Assembly: GCA_031271295.1 (NCBI GenBank)
Contig: JAISVZ010000082.1
Location: 1 to 59,393 of the forward strand
DNA from: Clostridiales bacterium
Lineage (GTDB): Bacteria; Bacillota; Clostridia; Lachnospirales; WQUN01
DNA: 59,393 bases
Direction of reading: 5' to 3'
Of this stretch, positions 44,038 through 52,568 are shown piece after piece. The stretch's first letter is position 1; every line of letters begins with the position of its first letter. The notes beneath the pieces are model-generated. The model saw only the letters and a program-made list of their open reading frames with translations. It ran no database searches and had not been told where the DNA came from. The translations under genes and the position numbers were made by a program.

Positions 44038-44768
44038 GCATATACGCGAATAAAGGAAAGAGCTTTGAGAGCCTGATACAATACGCAAACCAGCGCTACA
44101 GAAAAGACGGCAAGGCGATTATTACAAAGCAGCACACTCTTTGTACGCCCTTGCGTAACGGCACCGGTGCAATTGTCAGCGCGAAATACGAGGAAAAGGC
44201 GACGGTTGATTACATAGGGCGTTTTGGCGAAATACCGATTGCTTTTGAGGCGAAGCATTGCTCGGAAGATAAGATTGACCTTAAGCGGGTTGAGCAGCAT
44301 CAATCGGATTTTTTACACGAATGGTGTTACGGCGGCAAGGGAATTAGTTTTGTGCTTGTTAGCTTTAAGCATGAGGCATTTTATGTTATTCCGTACTACG
44401 CATGGATACATGCGGTAAATGGTCGAAAGCAAAAATTACGAGGAGGGCAAGCCAGCGGAACAACGGATGACGGATTTGTAATAACGGGAAAAGCCAGTAT
44501 ACGCAAAGACGAACTGCCGGAGGCTTGGAGCGTTAAAAGCGGAGGTACTGCGGCTCTTGATTATTTACAGACCGTTGGAAAGCTTTGGAGGCTTGCAGAG
44601 GAAGAAACGAGAGGAAAATGCCTTGAGTGCACTTACGGCATTTTTAAAATTGGCGATACGGTTGGTTACTGCAAAAACGACAAATGCAAAAACATTTCTT
44701 TTGGCGGCCACGTACCGGTTGAGATGTCATGCACTCTTTTTGAAAAGCGAGAAAGGACAGGTATATAA
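44034..44768 (+). CDS. recU: RecU-like Holliday junction resolvase with Cys-rich tail
   Basis: A 244-residue protein. Residues 1-160 match RecU: NKGKSFESLI, D in VDYIGRFG, E-x-K in IAFEAKH, and HQSDFLHEWCYGGKG. It resolves four-way junctions. An extra ~60-residue tail carries CLECTYG ... YCKNDKCKN, a likely zinc-binding addition. ATG overlaps the loader stop (ATGA). Confidence 0.85.
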   Translation: MSIYANKGKSFESLIQYANQRYRKDGKAIITKQHTLCTPLRNGTGAIVSAKYEEKATVDYIGRFGEIPIAFEAKHCSEDKIDLKRVEQHQSDFLHEWCYGGKGISFVLVSFKHEAFYVIPYYAWIHAVNGRKQKLRGGQASGTTDDGFVITGKASIRKDELPEAWSVKSGGTAALDYLQTVGKLWRLAEEETRGKCLECTYGIFKIGDTVGYCKNDKCKNISFGGHVPVEMSCTLFEKRERTGI

Positions 44769-44886
44769 AATGGGCGATAAAAGCGGATTTTTCGAACGGC
44801 TGAGAATAGCTTTATATGTTCTCACGGACGAAGAAAACAAAAATATTCAAACTATGTTATTATATTTAACAAGCGGAGGTTATGAA

Positions 44887-45732
44887 ATGGAAAGTGTTAA
44901 AGAATACCCGACTTTCGCCTCACGATTTCGGGAGCAATGCAGAGTTGAAGAGCAAGACGATTTAGCAGATATGCTCGGCGTGACAAAAAATACATTCAGA
45001 CAATGGACGAATGGAAATGCTACGCCAACAATTGAGAAGCTTATTAAACTTGCGAAATACTTCAATGTTACAACAGATTTTTTACTTGGACTTACTGATA
45101 TAAGCAGTAGAAATTCTACCGTACAAGATTTTGTTAACTATAGCGGATTAGATGAAAAAACCATTGAGGTTTTAGGTCTGTACGGCAAGGCAATCGCAAA
45201 CGATGTCGCGTTGTCAAAGTTCTTTAGTGACTTTGGAGAAGACGTTAAGCCTCTCCCGCAAACCGTAACGGAGCTTGGGCTAAAAGCATTGAATCATATA
45301 ATAGCAAATTGCAATGAGCTATTAACTACAATTGGGCTATTTTGGTTTGGCGCGTTTACAGGGCTTGATGCTGCAAAAGTAGAGGGAGTTAATATAACGT
45401 TGGAAAATCCTGAAGAATTCATGCGGAATGGGTTACTCCAAACCGCAATATATACACTTTCAAAATATCGCAAAGACCTTACGGATAATAATTTCGACTT
45501 ACCTTTAACGGCAGTATTAAACGCAACAAATGCAAGGCGTAAAACTTCTTTTTGTTGTGAATTTTGCGGAAGTACCAATATCGTGAAGACGGACACAGAA
45601 ACCACTAAATTTAGCAACTGTAGGCAGTACAAGGCGAAATATAGGTGCGTTAATTGCGCGGCGGTTTGCGATATAACGCAAAGGTGGAAAAACATACGGA
45701 CAATACAGGAGGAAAAATGTGCAGAAAGCTAA
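44887..45732 (+). CDS. XRE-HTH protein with C-terminal zinc ribbon
   Basis: About 281 residues. The N-terminal XRE HTH reads DDLADMLGVTKNTFRQWTNG ... LIKLAKYFNVTTDFLLG. The middle (GLKALNHIIANCNELL) is not recognised. The C-terminal CEFCGSTN ... YRCVNCAAVC is a zinc ribbon. ATG at 44887 has the best site (gcggagg), but ATG 44770 in the same frame would add 39 residues. Base composition looks more AT-rich than its neighbours, suggesting a separate acquisition. Confidence 0.75.
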   Translation: MESVKEYPTFASRFREQCRVEEQDDLADMLGVTKNTFRQWTNGNATPTIEKLIKLAKYFNVTTDFLLGLTDISSRNSTVQDFVNYSGLDEKTIEVLGLYGKAIANDVALSKFFSDFGEDVKPLPQTVTELGLKALNHIIANCNELLTTIGLFWFGAFTGLDAAKVEGVNITLENPEEFMRNGLLQTAIYTLSKYRKDLTDNNFDLPLTAVLNATNARRKTSFCCEFCGSTNIVKTDTETTKFSNCRQYKAKYRCVNCAAVCDITQRWKNIRTIQEEKCAES

Positions 45733-46133
45733 TTTACATATTGGTTCTAATAACGTTACTTTTAACCGGCTCTACGCCCGCCAAATACACCGAAGCGGAC
45801 GTTGAGCTTATGGCGAAAACCGTTTACGGCGAAGCGCGGGGGTGTTCGCCGGAAGAACAGGCGTTAGTTGTGTGGTGCGTCCTACAGCGCGTTGATGACG
45901 GCGGTTTCGGCGAAAGCATCAAAGAGGTTATCACCGCGCCGGGGCAGTTCCAAGGGTACGATGCAGATAACCTGATGTGGGAGGATATTTATAACCTTTG
46001 CGCCGAGGAAATGACGAAATGGGCGCAGGGGGAAGAGCCGCCAACGCATGAAGCTTACGCGCCGGAAACACCTTATCTTTACTTTAACGGTAAAAATGGT
46101 CATAACTGGTTTAGGAGGTTTTACGATGAGTAA
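45717..46133 (+). CDS. SleB-like cell wall hydrolase
   Basis: A 138-residue protein with an N-terminal hydrophobic segment (RKLIYILVLITLLLTG) and a Hydrolase_2 domain: KTVYGEARGCSPEEQALVVW with the catalytic Glu, and APGQFQGY. Members cleave peptidoglycan glycan strands in spore cortex or walls. ATG at 45717 follows aggagg. A wall hydrolase in the early region, away from the lysis cassette, is unusual; it may be a lysogenic or entry-related factor. Confidence 0.85.
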   Translation: MCRKLIYILVLITLLLTGSTPAKYTEADVELMAKTVYGEARGCSPEEQALVVWCVLQRVDDGGFGESIKEVITAPGQFQGYDADNLMWEDIYNLCAEEMTKWAQGEEPPTHEAYAPETPYLYFNGKNGHNWFRRFYDE

Positions 46134-46527
46134 AAGAAAATTTACGTTTGAGATTTGGGATTTTGATTTGTGCGGAGCAGCATATGTAATCGCAAAAGAC
46201 TTATGCCCAAAACGTGAAGATGTGCCTGAATGGCTTGTAAAAACAGACCATCTTGACCCCGAATGCATTAATCCAGAAAACGGCGAAGGTTCGTTTTTTG
46301 GCGCTAATGACATAACAGAAGGTTTTTGTAAATTTCAAGTTCGTTCTGATTGGCTTAATGATGACGATGGAAAACCGCACGGCGGCTATTGTGTCGAAGA
46401 GGGAATAGATTTACCAACAGGAAAATCGCGTCGTGGTTGTTTCCCGGTTTGGATTTTGCGGTTAGGAGAATGGTACTATGATTATAACAACCGATGCGCT
46501 TGCGGGGCTGAAAACTCTGCCAGATAA
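46126..46527 (+). CDS. Hypothetical phage protein
   Basis: A 133-residue acidic protein (MSKRKFTFEIWDFDLCGAAY) rich in Asp and Cys, with no recognised domain. ATG at 46126 lies behind taggagg and overlaps the hydrolase end by 8 bp. Its 3' end overlaps the methyltransferase by 50 bp. The local operon gives no further clue. Confidence 0.65.
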   Translation: MSKRKFTFEIWDFDLCGAAYVIAKDLCPKREDVPEWLVKTDHLDPECINPENGEGSFFGANDITEGFCKFQVRSDWLNDDDGKPHGGYCVEEGIDLPTGKSRRGCFPVWILRLGEWYYDYNNRCACGAENSAR

Positions 46528-47434
46528 CGAAATAGATACCTGCGTTACTTCCCCGCCGTACTACGGTCTGCGCGATTACGGCGTATCTGGGCAAATAGGG
46601 TTAGAAGATACGCCGGAAGAGTACATACAAAAGCTTGTCGCGGTATTTCGCGAGGTTCGCCGGGTGCTGAAAACGGATGGTACGCTATGGGTGAATATTG
46701 CTGATAGTTACGCCGGAAGCCTTAAAGGCGGGGGATGCCCTACCATTGTCAGACGGAATTTAGGCGGAGGTGACTATCCGCGATTACCTAAGCCGCAAAA
46801 TTACAAGATAAAAGATTTAATGTGCATTCCGTTTCTGCTTGCAATTGCCCTACGCGCCGATGGTTGGTATCTCCGGCAGGATATAATTTGGTTCAAGCCA
46901 AACGCCGTACCCGAAAGTGTAAAAGACAGGTGTACTAAAGCGCATGAGTATATTTTCTTGCTCAGTAAATCAAAACGCTACTATTTTAACTCGAACGCGA
47001 TAAAAGAGCCGGTAACAGAAAGCACTTTGGCGCGTATGAAACGCGGTCGTTCGGACAGTCATAAGTACATCAACGACCCAAACAGCCAAACAACACAAAA
47101 TATCAATCAGCCACGCGCCAACAGACGCGGCGAAGATATTGAACTGCCAACAACGCGAAACAAGCGTAGCGTTTGGACGATTGCCACAGCACAATGCAGG
47201 GAGGCGCATTTTGCGACATTCCCACCGGATTTGATACGCCCCTGCATACTGGCAGGGAGCCGCGAAGGCGAAACCGTTCTTGACCCGTTTTTCGGCGCGG
47301 GAACGACCGGGCTGGTGGCGGCACAGGAAGGACGGCAGTATATCGGGATTGATATAAACCCGGAATACTGCGAGATTGCAAGGAAACGGATAGAGGAAAG
47401 CGTCAAAGTAAAATCAAGGAGAGTGGCAACGTGA
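46478..47434 (+). CDS. Phage DNA methyltransferase (N4/N6 class)
   Basis: A 318-residue beta-class enzyme. The catalytic motif IV is TSPPYYGLRDYG near residue 27, and motif I comes last: DPFFGAGTTGLVAAQEGRQYIG. SPPY sequences are more often associated with N4-cytosine methylation than DPPY. There is no cognate restriction enzyme beside it, so it most likely protects phage DNA. ATG at 46478 follows taggag. Confidence 0.88.
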   Translation: MIITTDALAGLKTLPDNEIDTCVTSPPYYGLRDYGVSGQIGLEDTPEEYIQKLVAVFREVRRVLKTDGTLWVNIADSYAGSLKGGGCPTIVRRNLGGGDYPRLPKPQNYKIKDLMCIPFLLAIALRADGWYLRQDIIWFKPNAVPESVKDRCTKAHEYIFLLSKSKRYYFNSNAIKEPVTESTLARMKRGRSDSHKYINDPNSQTTQNINQPRANRRGEDIELPTTRNKRSVWTIATAQCREAHFATFPPDLIRPCILAGSREGETVLDPFFGAGTTGLVAAQEGRQYIGIDINPEYCEIARKRIEESVKVKSRRVAT

Positions 47435-47625
47435 GGAAGAAATACATAGAAAATTGCAGACTTGTAAAGAAATTCGGTCATCCGGGAAGGGAAAATAACG
47501 AGCAGTGTACGGGATTTTTTCGCGACGACGAAAGCGATGAGTCGCTTGAAGAATGCGAGAAATGCCCCCTTAATGCTTCTCACTCGGACCCCAATTTGAT
47601 TCTGGTATTCGGCCCCGAATATTAA
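47431..47625 (+). CDS. Small Cys-containing hypothetical protein
   Basis: A 64-residue protein starting GTG at 47431 (4-bp overlap with the methyltransferase), behind aaggag. It contains CRL ... CTGFF and CEKCPL, a possible zinc site. No family recognised. Confidence 0.6.
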   Translation: MRKKYIENCRLVKKFGHPGRENNEQCTGFFRDDESDESLEECEKCPLNASHSDPNLILVFGPEY

Positions 47626-47643
47626 ATTAAGCGAGGTAACGGC

Positions 47644-48558
47644 ATGAAGTTAGGAAGTTTATTTGACGGCGCGGGCGGCTTCCCGTTAGCGAGCGCATAT
47701 GCGGGATTTACAACCGTTTGGGTTTCAGAAATCGAACCTTTTCCTATAAGGGTAACGTCTAAACGGTTCCCGAACGCAAAGCATTTAGGGGATATATCCA
47801 AAATAAATGGCGCACTGATAGAGCCTGTTGACGTAATTACATTCGGTTCGCCGTGTCAAGATTTGTCAATAGCGGGCGCAAGGGCGGGAATTGACGGTAA
47901 ACGCTCCGGCTTGTTCTTTGAAGCAATAAGAATCATAAAAGAGATGAGGGAAGCAACTAATGGGAAATATCCAACTTTCATTGTGTGGGAAAACGTTCCC
48001 GGAGCATTCAGTTCCGGAAAAGGCGAGGACTTCCGGCAGGTCATTGAAGAAATCGTCCAAATCGCGGAAGCAGGCGTTTCAATCACTAAACCTAAAAAGT
48101 GGTGCAACGCCGGGGAGATTGTGGGAGACGGATACTCCATCGCATGGCGGGTATACGACGCGCAGTTTTGGGGAGTGCCCCAGCGTCGCCGTAGAATCTT
48201 TCTTGTCGCAGATTTTGGAGGCGGACGCGCCGGACGAATACAATTTGAGCGCGACAGCCTGCTTAGGGATTTTGCGCCGGGCGGAGAAACGGGGCAAGGA
48301 GCTGCCGGAGCGGTTAAAAATCGTGCTGGAACAGCAAGCGGGGTTGATTGTTTAAACCCGTGGGATTCGCAAAGTAGCCGCGTTTTTGGGGAAAATGGCG
48401 TTTCGCCGACGCTTGACGGAGCGGACGGCGGCGGAGGTAGGAATCCCGGAGGGCTTTTACTGACGGGAGATAAAGAGGTAACGCCAATAAATTTGCAAGT
48501 GGCAACGCGTCACATGACTTACTGCGCGATGACCGCGCCGAGCTACTTAAAAGCGTAA
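47644..48558 (+). CDS. C5-cytosine DNA methyltransferase, C-terminally truncated
   Basis: Motif I (SLFDGAGGFPLASAYAG), motif IV with catalytic Cys (GSPCQDLSIAGAR), motif VI (WENVPG) and motif VIII (QRRRRIFLVAD) are all present. The variable target-recognition region begins, but the protein ends after NLQVATRH and 14 unrelated residues. Motifs IX and X are missing, and it is 304 residues instead of 400 or more. The catalytic loop is intact but the fold lacks the part that closes on SAM and DNA, so activity is doubtful. A different reading frame with protein-like sequence begins here. ATG at 47644 follows gcgaggt. Confidence 0.85.
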   Translation: MKLGSLFDGAGGFPLASAYAGFTTVWVSEIEPFPIRVTSKRFPNAKHLGDISKINGALIEPVDVITFGSPCQDLSIAGARAGIDGKRSGLFFEAIRIIKEMREATNGKYPTFIVWENVPGAFSSGKGEDFRQVIEEIVQIAEAGVSITKPKKWCNAGEIVGDGYSIAWRVYDAQFWGVPQRRRRIFLVADFGGGRAGRIQFERDSLLRDFAPGGETGQGAAGAVKNRAGTASGVDCLNPWDSQSSRVFGENGVSPTLDGADGGGGRNPGGLLLTGDKEVTPINLQVATRHMTYCAMTAPSYLKA

Positions 48559-48671
48559 AATCTGTCGAGGAAGCATATCAAAAAACGCAAGTGGAAAACT
48601 GCGGCTTTGCGGCGATTAAAGAATACGATGACTTGCTGTGGCGGCTGCCTGCCCGTGTTTGGGTTGATTAG
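48474..48671 (+). pseudogene. Startless gene remnant fused behind the methyltransferase
   Basis: In the frame one base off the methyltransferase, 65 codons remain open and read like a real protein (SHDLLRDDRAELLKSVKSVE ... YDDLLWRLPARVWVD) up to TAG at 48671. No ATG, GTG or TTG precedes the protein-like part, and the frame begins directly after a stop at 48471. It looks like the 3' part of a lost gene joined to the methyltransferase by deletion. Confidence 0.6.
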
Positions 48672-48684
48672 AGGAGGAATAAAA

Positions 48685-49497
48685 ATGAATCAAACAAAAA
48701 TTGAATGGTGTGACTATACGTGGAATCCCGTAACGGGTTGTCTGCATAACTGCGAATATTGTTACGCGCGGGGGATTGCGCGGCGTTTCGGCGGGCGCAG
48801 CATTTCAACCGGAAACTACTTAGATGGCAACCAAAAGTTTGAAAAATGTTGCAAAGAAACAAAATCGTGTCGCGAATTGGACGCGCCAATGGCAATTGAA
48901 CGCCAAAACGGTAAATTTCAATTTGCTCCATTTCCTTATGTTTTTGACCCGACGTTTTACCGCTACCGGCTTGAGCAACCAGCGAAGATGAAAAAGCCGC
49001 AGAATATATTCGTTTGTGATATGGCGGATTTGTTCGGCGAATGGGTACCAGATGAGTGGATAAGCGAAGTTTTTAAGGCATGCGAAGCCGCGCCACAGCA
49101 TAGATACTTGTTTTTAACCAAGAATCCAGAACGGCTTGTAAAACTTAGAGGAAAACATAAGCTTCCTAATTTGAATAATTTTTGGTACGGAACCACAATA
49201 AATAATCCAGATAACGCATACTTTTATGACCGTTTAAGTAGTGGACGTAACGTATTTCTCAGCGCGGAACCGTTGCTTAAACCATTCGATTTTACAGAAT
49301 TAGTATTGACAAATTGGATGATTATCGGCGCGGAAACCGGCGATCGCAAAGGAAAAATTATCCCCAAGCGCGAATGGGTTGAAAATATTGTGAAATCATG
49401 CCGTGAACGTGATATTCCGGTGTTTATGAAAGGTTCACTTATAGACATTTGGGGCGAATCGCTGATTCAGGAATTTCCGTGGGAGGTGGCAAAATGA
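48685..49497 (+). CDS. DUF5131/Gp37-Gp68 family protein (radical-SAM-like)
   Basis: A 270-residue phage protein. TKIEWCDYTWNPVTGC and CLHNCEYCYAR place it in DUF5131 (phage Gp37/Gp68). CxxxCxxC is the radical-SAM cluster motif. GAETGDRKGK and the C-terminal PVFMKGSL fit the family. Its reaction is unknown; a role in DNA or nucleotide modification is a guess from the methyltransferase neighbours. ATG at 48685 follows gaggagg. Confidence 0.85.
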   Translation: MNQTKIEWCDYTWNPVTGCLHNCEYCYARGIARRFGGRSISTGNYLDGNQKFEKCCKETKSCRELDAPMAIERQNGKFQFAPFPYVFDPTFYRYRLEQPAKMKKPQNIFVCDMADLFGEWVPDEWISEVFKACEAAPQHRYLFLTKNPERLVKLRGKHKLPNLNNFWYGTTINNPDNAYFYDRLSSGRNVFLSAEPLLKPFDFTELVLTNWMIIGAETGDRKGKIIPKREWVENIVKSCRERDIPVFMKGSLIDIWGESLIQEFPWEVAK

Positions 49498-49675
49498 GCC
49501 AAAGAGCAGAATGTACGGCAGCAGATATAAAAATCGCGTTATCTAAAAAACACCATAATGATTATTTTTTAACGGAGGTTAAAAGTGGTTCTACATCCAT
49601 GGGGACGGGAAAACGGAACCGTTTGAAAAGATAATGCGGGACGCTGAGAAATACCGCAAACTGCTTTATGTTTGA
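49494..49675 (+). pseudogene. Decayed MmcB/PDDEXK-like gene
   Basis: From ATG 49494 (ATGA overlap with DUF5131), 46 residues begin like phage PDDEXK/MmcB-like proteins (AADIKIALSKKHHNDYFLTE, VKSGST) then change to unrelated sequence. From the same point the next frame is protein-like to a stop at 49675 (KWFYIHGDGKTEPFEKIMRD, AEKYRKLLYV). The break is near aaagtggttctac at 49583. This is best read as two gene ends joined by a deletion. Confidence 0.6.
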
Positions 49676-49770
49676 ACAGTAATAGAGATTAAAAAGCATC
49701 ACACCGACACGGGGCATATAGCTGCCCTGTGTTCAGTCAGTCAAAAAAAAGAAATGGAGGCATTGATCCG

Positions 49771-50283
49771 ATGGCGAAAACAAAACAGGCGACGATCGAA
49801 GAAATAATTCAAAAGGCGGTTGCGGCCCAGCGAATAGCAGGCGAACGGCAAGCGCAGGACGCATTTAAGGCAACCGAAAAGCGGCTTTATGCCTATTCTA
49901 TCATACGGTTAAAAATTGAAAACGACAGAGAGCGTATAGATGAAATCAGATGCGCCGGCGTACATACGAGCAGCAAGAGTATAGTGCGCTTTCAGCGTTC
50001 GGGCGTAAGGCTTACCAACGAAGAAATAGAGCAAGCGCAAATACAGGATATTACCGCGCAGATAGCGGAGGATGAACACGAAATCGAGAGCATTGACAAA
50101 GCGCTGACCGTTATCAGCAACGACCCATACGCAAAAGTCATTCAATATAAATATTTTGAGGGTAAAAATGACGGCGAAATCGCGGATTTAATTACGTGCG
50201 ATGAGCGCACCGTAAGGCGCAACAAAAGCCGGTTAGTTGGGCGTTTGGCGGTGTTTTTGTACGGCGCGGAAGCAATTGGATAA
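49771..50283 (+). CDS. ArpU/sigma-like late transcription regulator
   Basis: A 170-residue protein of the ArpU/RinA-type group. The C-terminal HTH resembles sigma-70 region 4 (YKYFEGKNDGEIADLITCDE, RTVRRNKSRLVGRL). The middle is helical and charged. ATG at 49771 follows ggagg (10-bp spacing). It lies directly before the candidate late promoter and the packaging genes, where such regulators switch on late transcription. Confidence 0.8.
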   Translation: MAKTKQATIEEIIQKAVAAQRIAGERQAQDAFKATEKRLYAYSIIRLKIENDRERIDEIRCAGVHTSSKSIVRFQRSGVRLTNEEIEQAQIQDITAQIAEDEHEIESIDKALTVISNDPYAKVIQYKYFEGKNDGEIADLITCDERTVRRNKSRLVGRLAVFLYGAEAIG

Positions 50284-50284
50284 A

Positions 50285-50342
50285 TGTCCAAATAGCCTTG
50301 CCAAAACATGCCCTTTTGCTGTGTCCAAATAGCGTCTATAAT
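50285..50342 (+). promoter_or_regulatory. Candidate late promoter with activator repeats
   Basis: TGTCCAAATAGC occurs at 50285-50296 and 50322-50333, 37 bp apart. A TATAAT at 50337-50342 lies 3 bp after the second copy. There is no good -35 at the usual distance, as expected for an activator-dependent promoter. The regulator gene is directly upstream. Confidence 0.6.
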
Positions 50343-50377
50343 GTTTTCAGTATTAAAATTATGCCTAAATAATTTTT

Positions 50378-50425
50378 AAGCATTTGCCCGCGCAGGCCAG
50401 GCAAGTGCTTATTTTATTTTTAACG
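50378..50425 (+). terminator. Promoter-proximal terminator
   Basis: aagcatttgcc and ggcaagtgctt form an 11-bp stem with one G-T pair, followed by attttattttta. It sits about 35-70 bp after the candidate late promoter and just before the first late gene. Confidence 0.75.
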
Positions 50426-50443
50426 CGGAAAAGGAGAATTTGC

Positions 50444-52009
50444 ATGGCACGACCGAAAAAGAGTAAAGCGCCAAAAGAAATTATATACCAAACGCAAGCA
50501 TCAGCGCGGGCTATGGCAGGCAATATCCCCGTTTTCTGCGCGTATGACAGGCTTGTAAGCCCGTTTGAGCTGGTGGGCAACCCGCGCAACCCGAACCAGC
50601 ACCCGCAGGAGCAAATACAGCTTTTAGCGCACATTATACAAAGCCAAGGCTGGAGAGCGCCGATAACCGTAAGCAACCAAAGCGGTTACGTTGTGCGCGG
50701 TCACGGGAGGCTGGCGGCGGCGCTTTATTTTAATGCGGCCTTAGTACCGGTGGACTACCAAAATTACGACAGCGACGCCGAGGAATGGGCGGATTTGATA
50801 GCAGATAACAGGCTTTCGGAGCTATCGGAGATAAATACTGTAACCCTTGCGGATTTGCTAACCGAAATGGATACCGGGGAAATACCGATGATTTTATCCG
50901 GATATACGGAAGAGGATATCGAAAGCATATTGTCGGCAATATCAGGGGATGATGACGCGCAGAGCGACGGTATAGACGATGCGCCAAGCGCACCGGAAAA
51001 GCCGATGACCCAGCCGGGCGACTTATGGTGCCTTGGAAACCACCGGCTTATTTGCGGCAGCGCCACCGATCCGGGAACCGTTGAGAGGCTGATGGACGGA
51101 GAGCTTGCGAACCTTGTTTTTACCGACCCGCCTTATGGCGTAGAGTATACAGGTTCGGGGCGGGACAAAAAGGCGTGGGAAATGATTAAAAATGACGACA
51201 AAACCGGTGACGATTTGACTAAGCTATTGATACCGGCATTTAAAAACATGGTTAATTTCGCTGCATCTGACGCAGCGTTTTATATTTGGCACGCTGATAT
51301 AACGTTTGAAGAATTTATATATTCCGCTAAGGCCGCAGGCCTTTCCCGTAAAGCTCTCTTGGTGTGGGCGAAAAACAATTTTGTTTTAGGCAAAAATGAT
51401 TACCACCAAATGCATGAGTGCTGTATTTACGCTGAAAAACAAGGGTTTAAAGCCCGTTTTTTTGGCGATAGGACAAATACCACCATATGGCGGGCGACGC
51501 TTCGGGGCAAAAAAGAATCTGCTGCTTCCGTAGGAAACGGGATAGTAATAACGGACGGGGCGGGCAACCGGCTATTCATAGCAAACAAACCGCCAAAGGA
51601 TAAAAAAGTGCGTTATTTCCGCGCGGAAGAAAAGGATACTATAACGTTAGTTGGGGATAACGCCAATTTTACGGTATGGGAAATTGCAAAGGATACGAAA
51701 ATTCAGCACCCAACACAGAAGCCGGTGGAGCTTGCAACCCGCGCCATAGAAAACAGCACGGAGGCAGGGGAAAGTGTGCTTGATTTATTCGGCGGCAGCG
51801 GTACTACGCTGATCGGCGCGGAGCTTACCGGGCGCACCGCGTACCTAACCGAACTTGACCCGAAATATTGCGACGTTATTGTAAACAGGTATGTGCGCGT
51901 TACGGGAAATTTAACCGCAACCTGTGTCCGAAACGGGAAAACGCTGGCATATGCACAGCTTAAAAGCCAAAACGATGAGGATAACGGGCGCGAGCCGGAA
52001 TTGAGGTGA
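50444..52009 (+). CDS. ParB-like nuclease domain fused to DNA methyltransferase
   Basis: A 521-residue phage protein. Residues about 30-150 form a ParB/Srx domain (LVGNPRNPNQHPQEQIQLLA, VVRGHGRLAAAL). From about residue 195 a beta-class methyltransferase follows, with LVFTDPPYGVEYTG (motif IV) and a C-terminal DLFGGSGTTLIGAELTGR (motif I). The combination is frequent next to phage terminases. It may modify phage DNA or recognise it for packaging. ATG at 50444 follows aaggag. Confidence 0.9.
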   Translation: MARPKKSKAPKEIIYQTQASARAMAGNIPVFCAYDRLVSPFELVGNPRNPNQHPQEQIQLLAHIIQSQGWRAPITVSNQSGYVVRGHGRLAAALYFNAALVPVDYQNYDSDAEEWADLIADNRLSELSEINTVTLADLLTEMDTGEIPMILSGYTEEDIESILSAISGDDDAQSDGIDDAPSAPEKPMTQPGDLWCLGNHRLICGSATDPGTVERLMDGELANLVFTDPPYGVEYTGSGRDKKAWEMIKNDDKTGDDLTKLLIPAFKNMVNFAASDAAFYIWHADITFEEFIYSAKAAGLSRKALLVWAKNNFVLGKNDYHQMHECCIYAEKQGFKARFFGDRTNTTIWRATLRGKKESAASVGNGIVITDGAGNRLFIANKPPKDKKVRYFRAEEKDTITLVGDNANFTVWEIAKDTKIQHPTQKPVELATRAIENSTEAGESVLDLFGGSGTTLIGAELTGRTAYLTELDPKYCDVIVNRYVRVTGNLTATCVRNGKTLAYAQLKSQNDEDNGREPELR

Positions 52010-52016
52010 ACCCGAA

Positions 52017-52568
52017 ATGTATAAAAAGTTAGAAACATACACGGGCGATCCGTGGGATAAGCAGCCGGGAGAGAACGCGGAACAGTACCGCGCTTTTTGC
52101 ACGTACCGGGACGCGGAGCCGAAAATCGGCACTGAAAAAGTTGCGGAGAAATACGGAAAAAGTAAGGGCTGGGCGGAACAACTCTGCACCGCGAGAAGGT
52201 GGGTGGACAGGCGCGAACTTTGGGCGGAATATCAGGGAAAATTGACCACGGAGGAACTGAAGCGCGGTATCCCTGCCATGCGTAAATCCCATACGGATAT
52301 CGCAACCGCCATGCTGATAAAGGCGGCAAAGGCGTTAAAGGCGATACCAACAGAGGAAATGACCATGCAAGACGTAGCGCGGGCGGTGGACGTTGCAACC
52401 AAATTAGAGCGTTTGAGCCGGGGCGAGGCGACCGAACGCACCGAGAGCAATACCGCCATAACCGGCAAGGTAACCGTTGACAGCAACCCCTACGAAGAGC
52501 TGACAACGGAGGAATTACGGGCATTGGCGCAGGCTGTAAAAGATGATAAGCGGCTTAAGCAGAGTTAA
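52017..52568 (+). CDS. Phage terminase small subunit-like protein
   Basis: A 183-residue DNA-binding protein. AEQYRAFCTYRD ... TEKVAEKYGKSKGWAEQLCTARRW resembles the HTH region of small terminases in Bacillota phages. It is immediately before the large subunit with a 26-bp overlap. It would recognise the packaging site. ATG at 52017 follows gaggtga. Confidence 0.78.
   Translation: MYKKLETYTGDPWDKQPGENAEQYRAFCTYRDAEPKIGTEKVAEKYGKSKGWAEQLCTARRWVDRRELWAEYQGKLTTEELKRGIPAMRKSHTDIATAMLIKAAKALKAIPTEEMTMQDVARAVDVATKLERLSRGEATERTESNTAITGKVTVDSNPYEELTTEELRALAQAVKDDKRLKQS

Noticed and set aside
51703-52524. 273-residue minus-strand open frame
   Set aside because: It lies opposite the ParB-methyltransferase and terminase small subunit genes, has an Arg/Pro/Ser-rich product and no site; a coding shadow.
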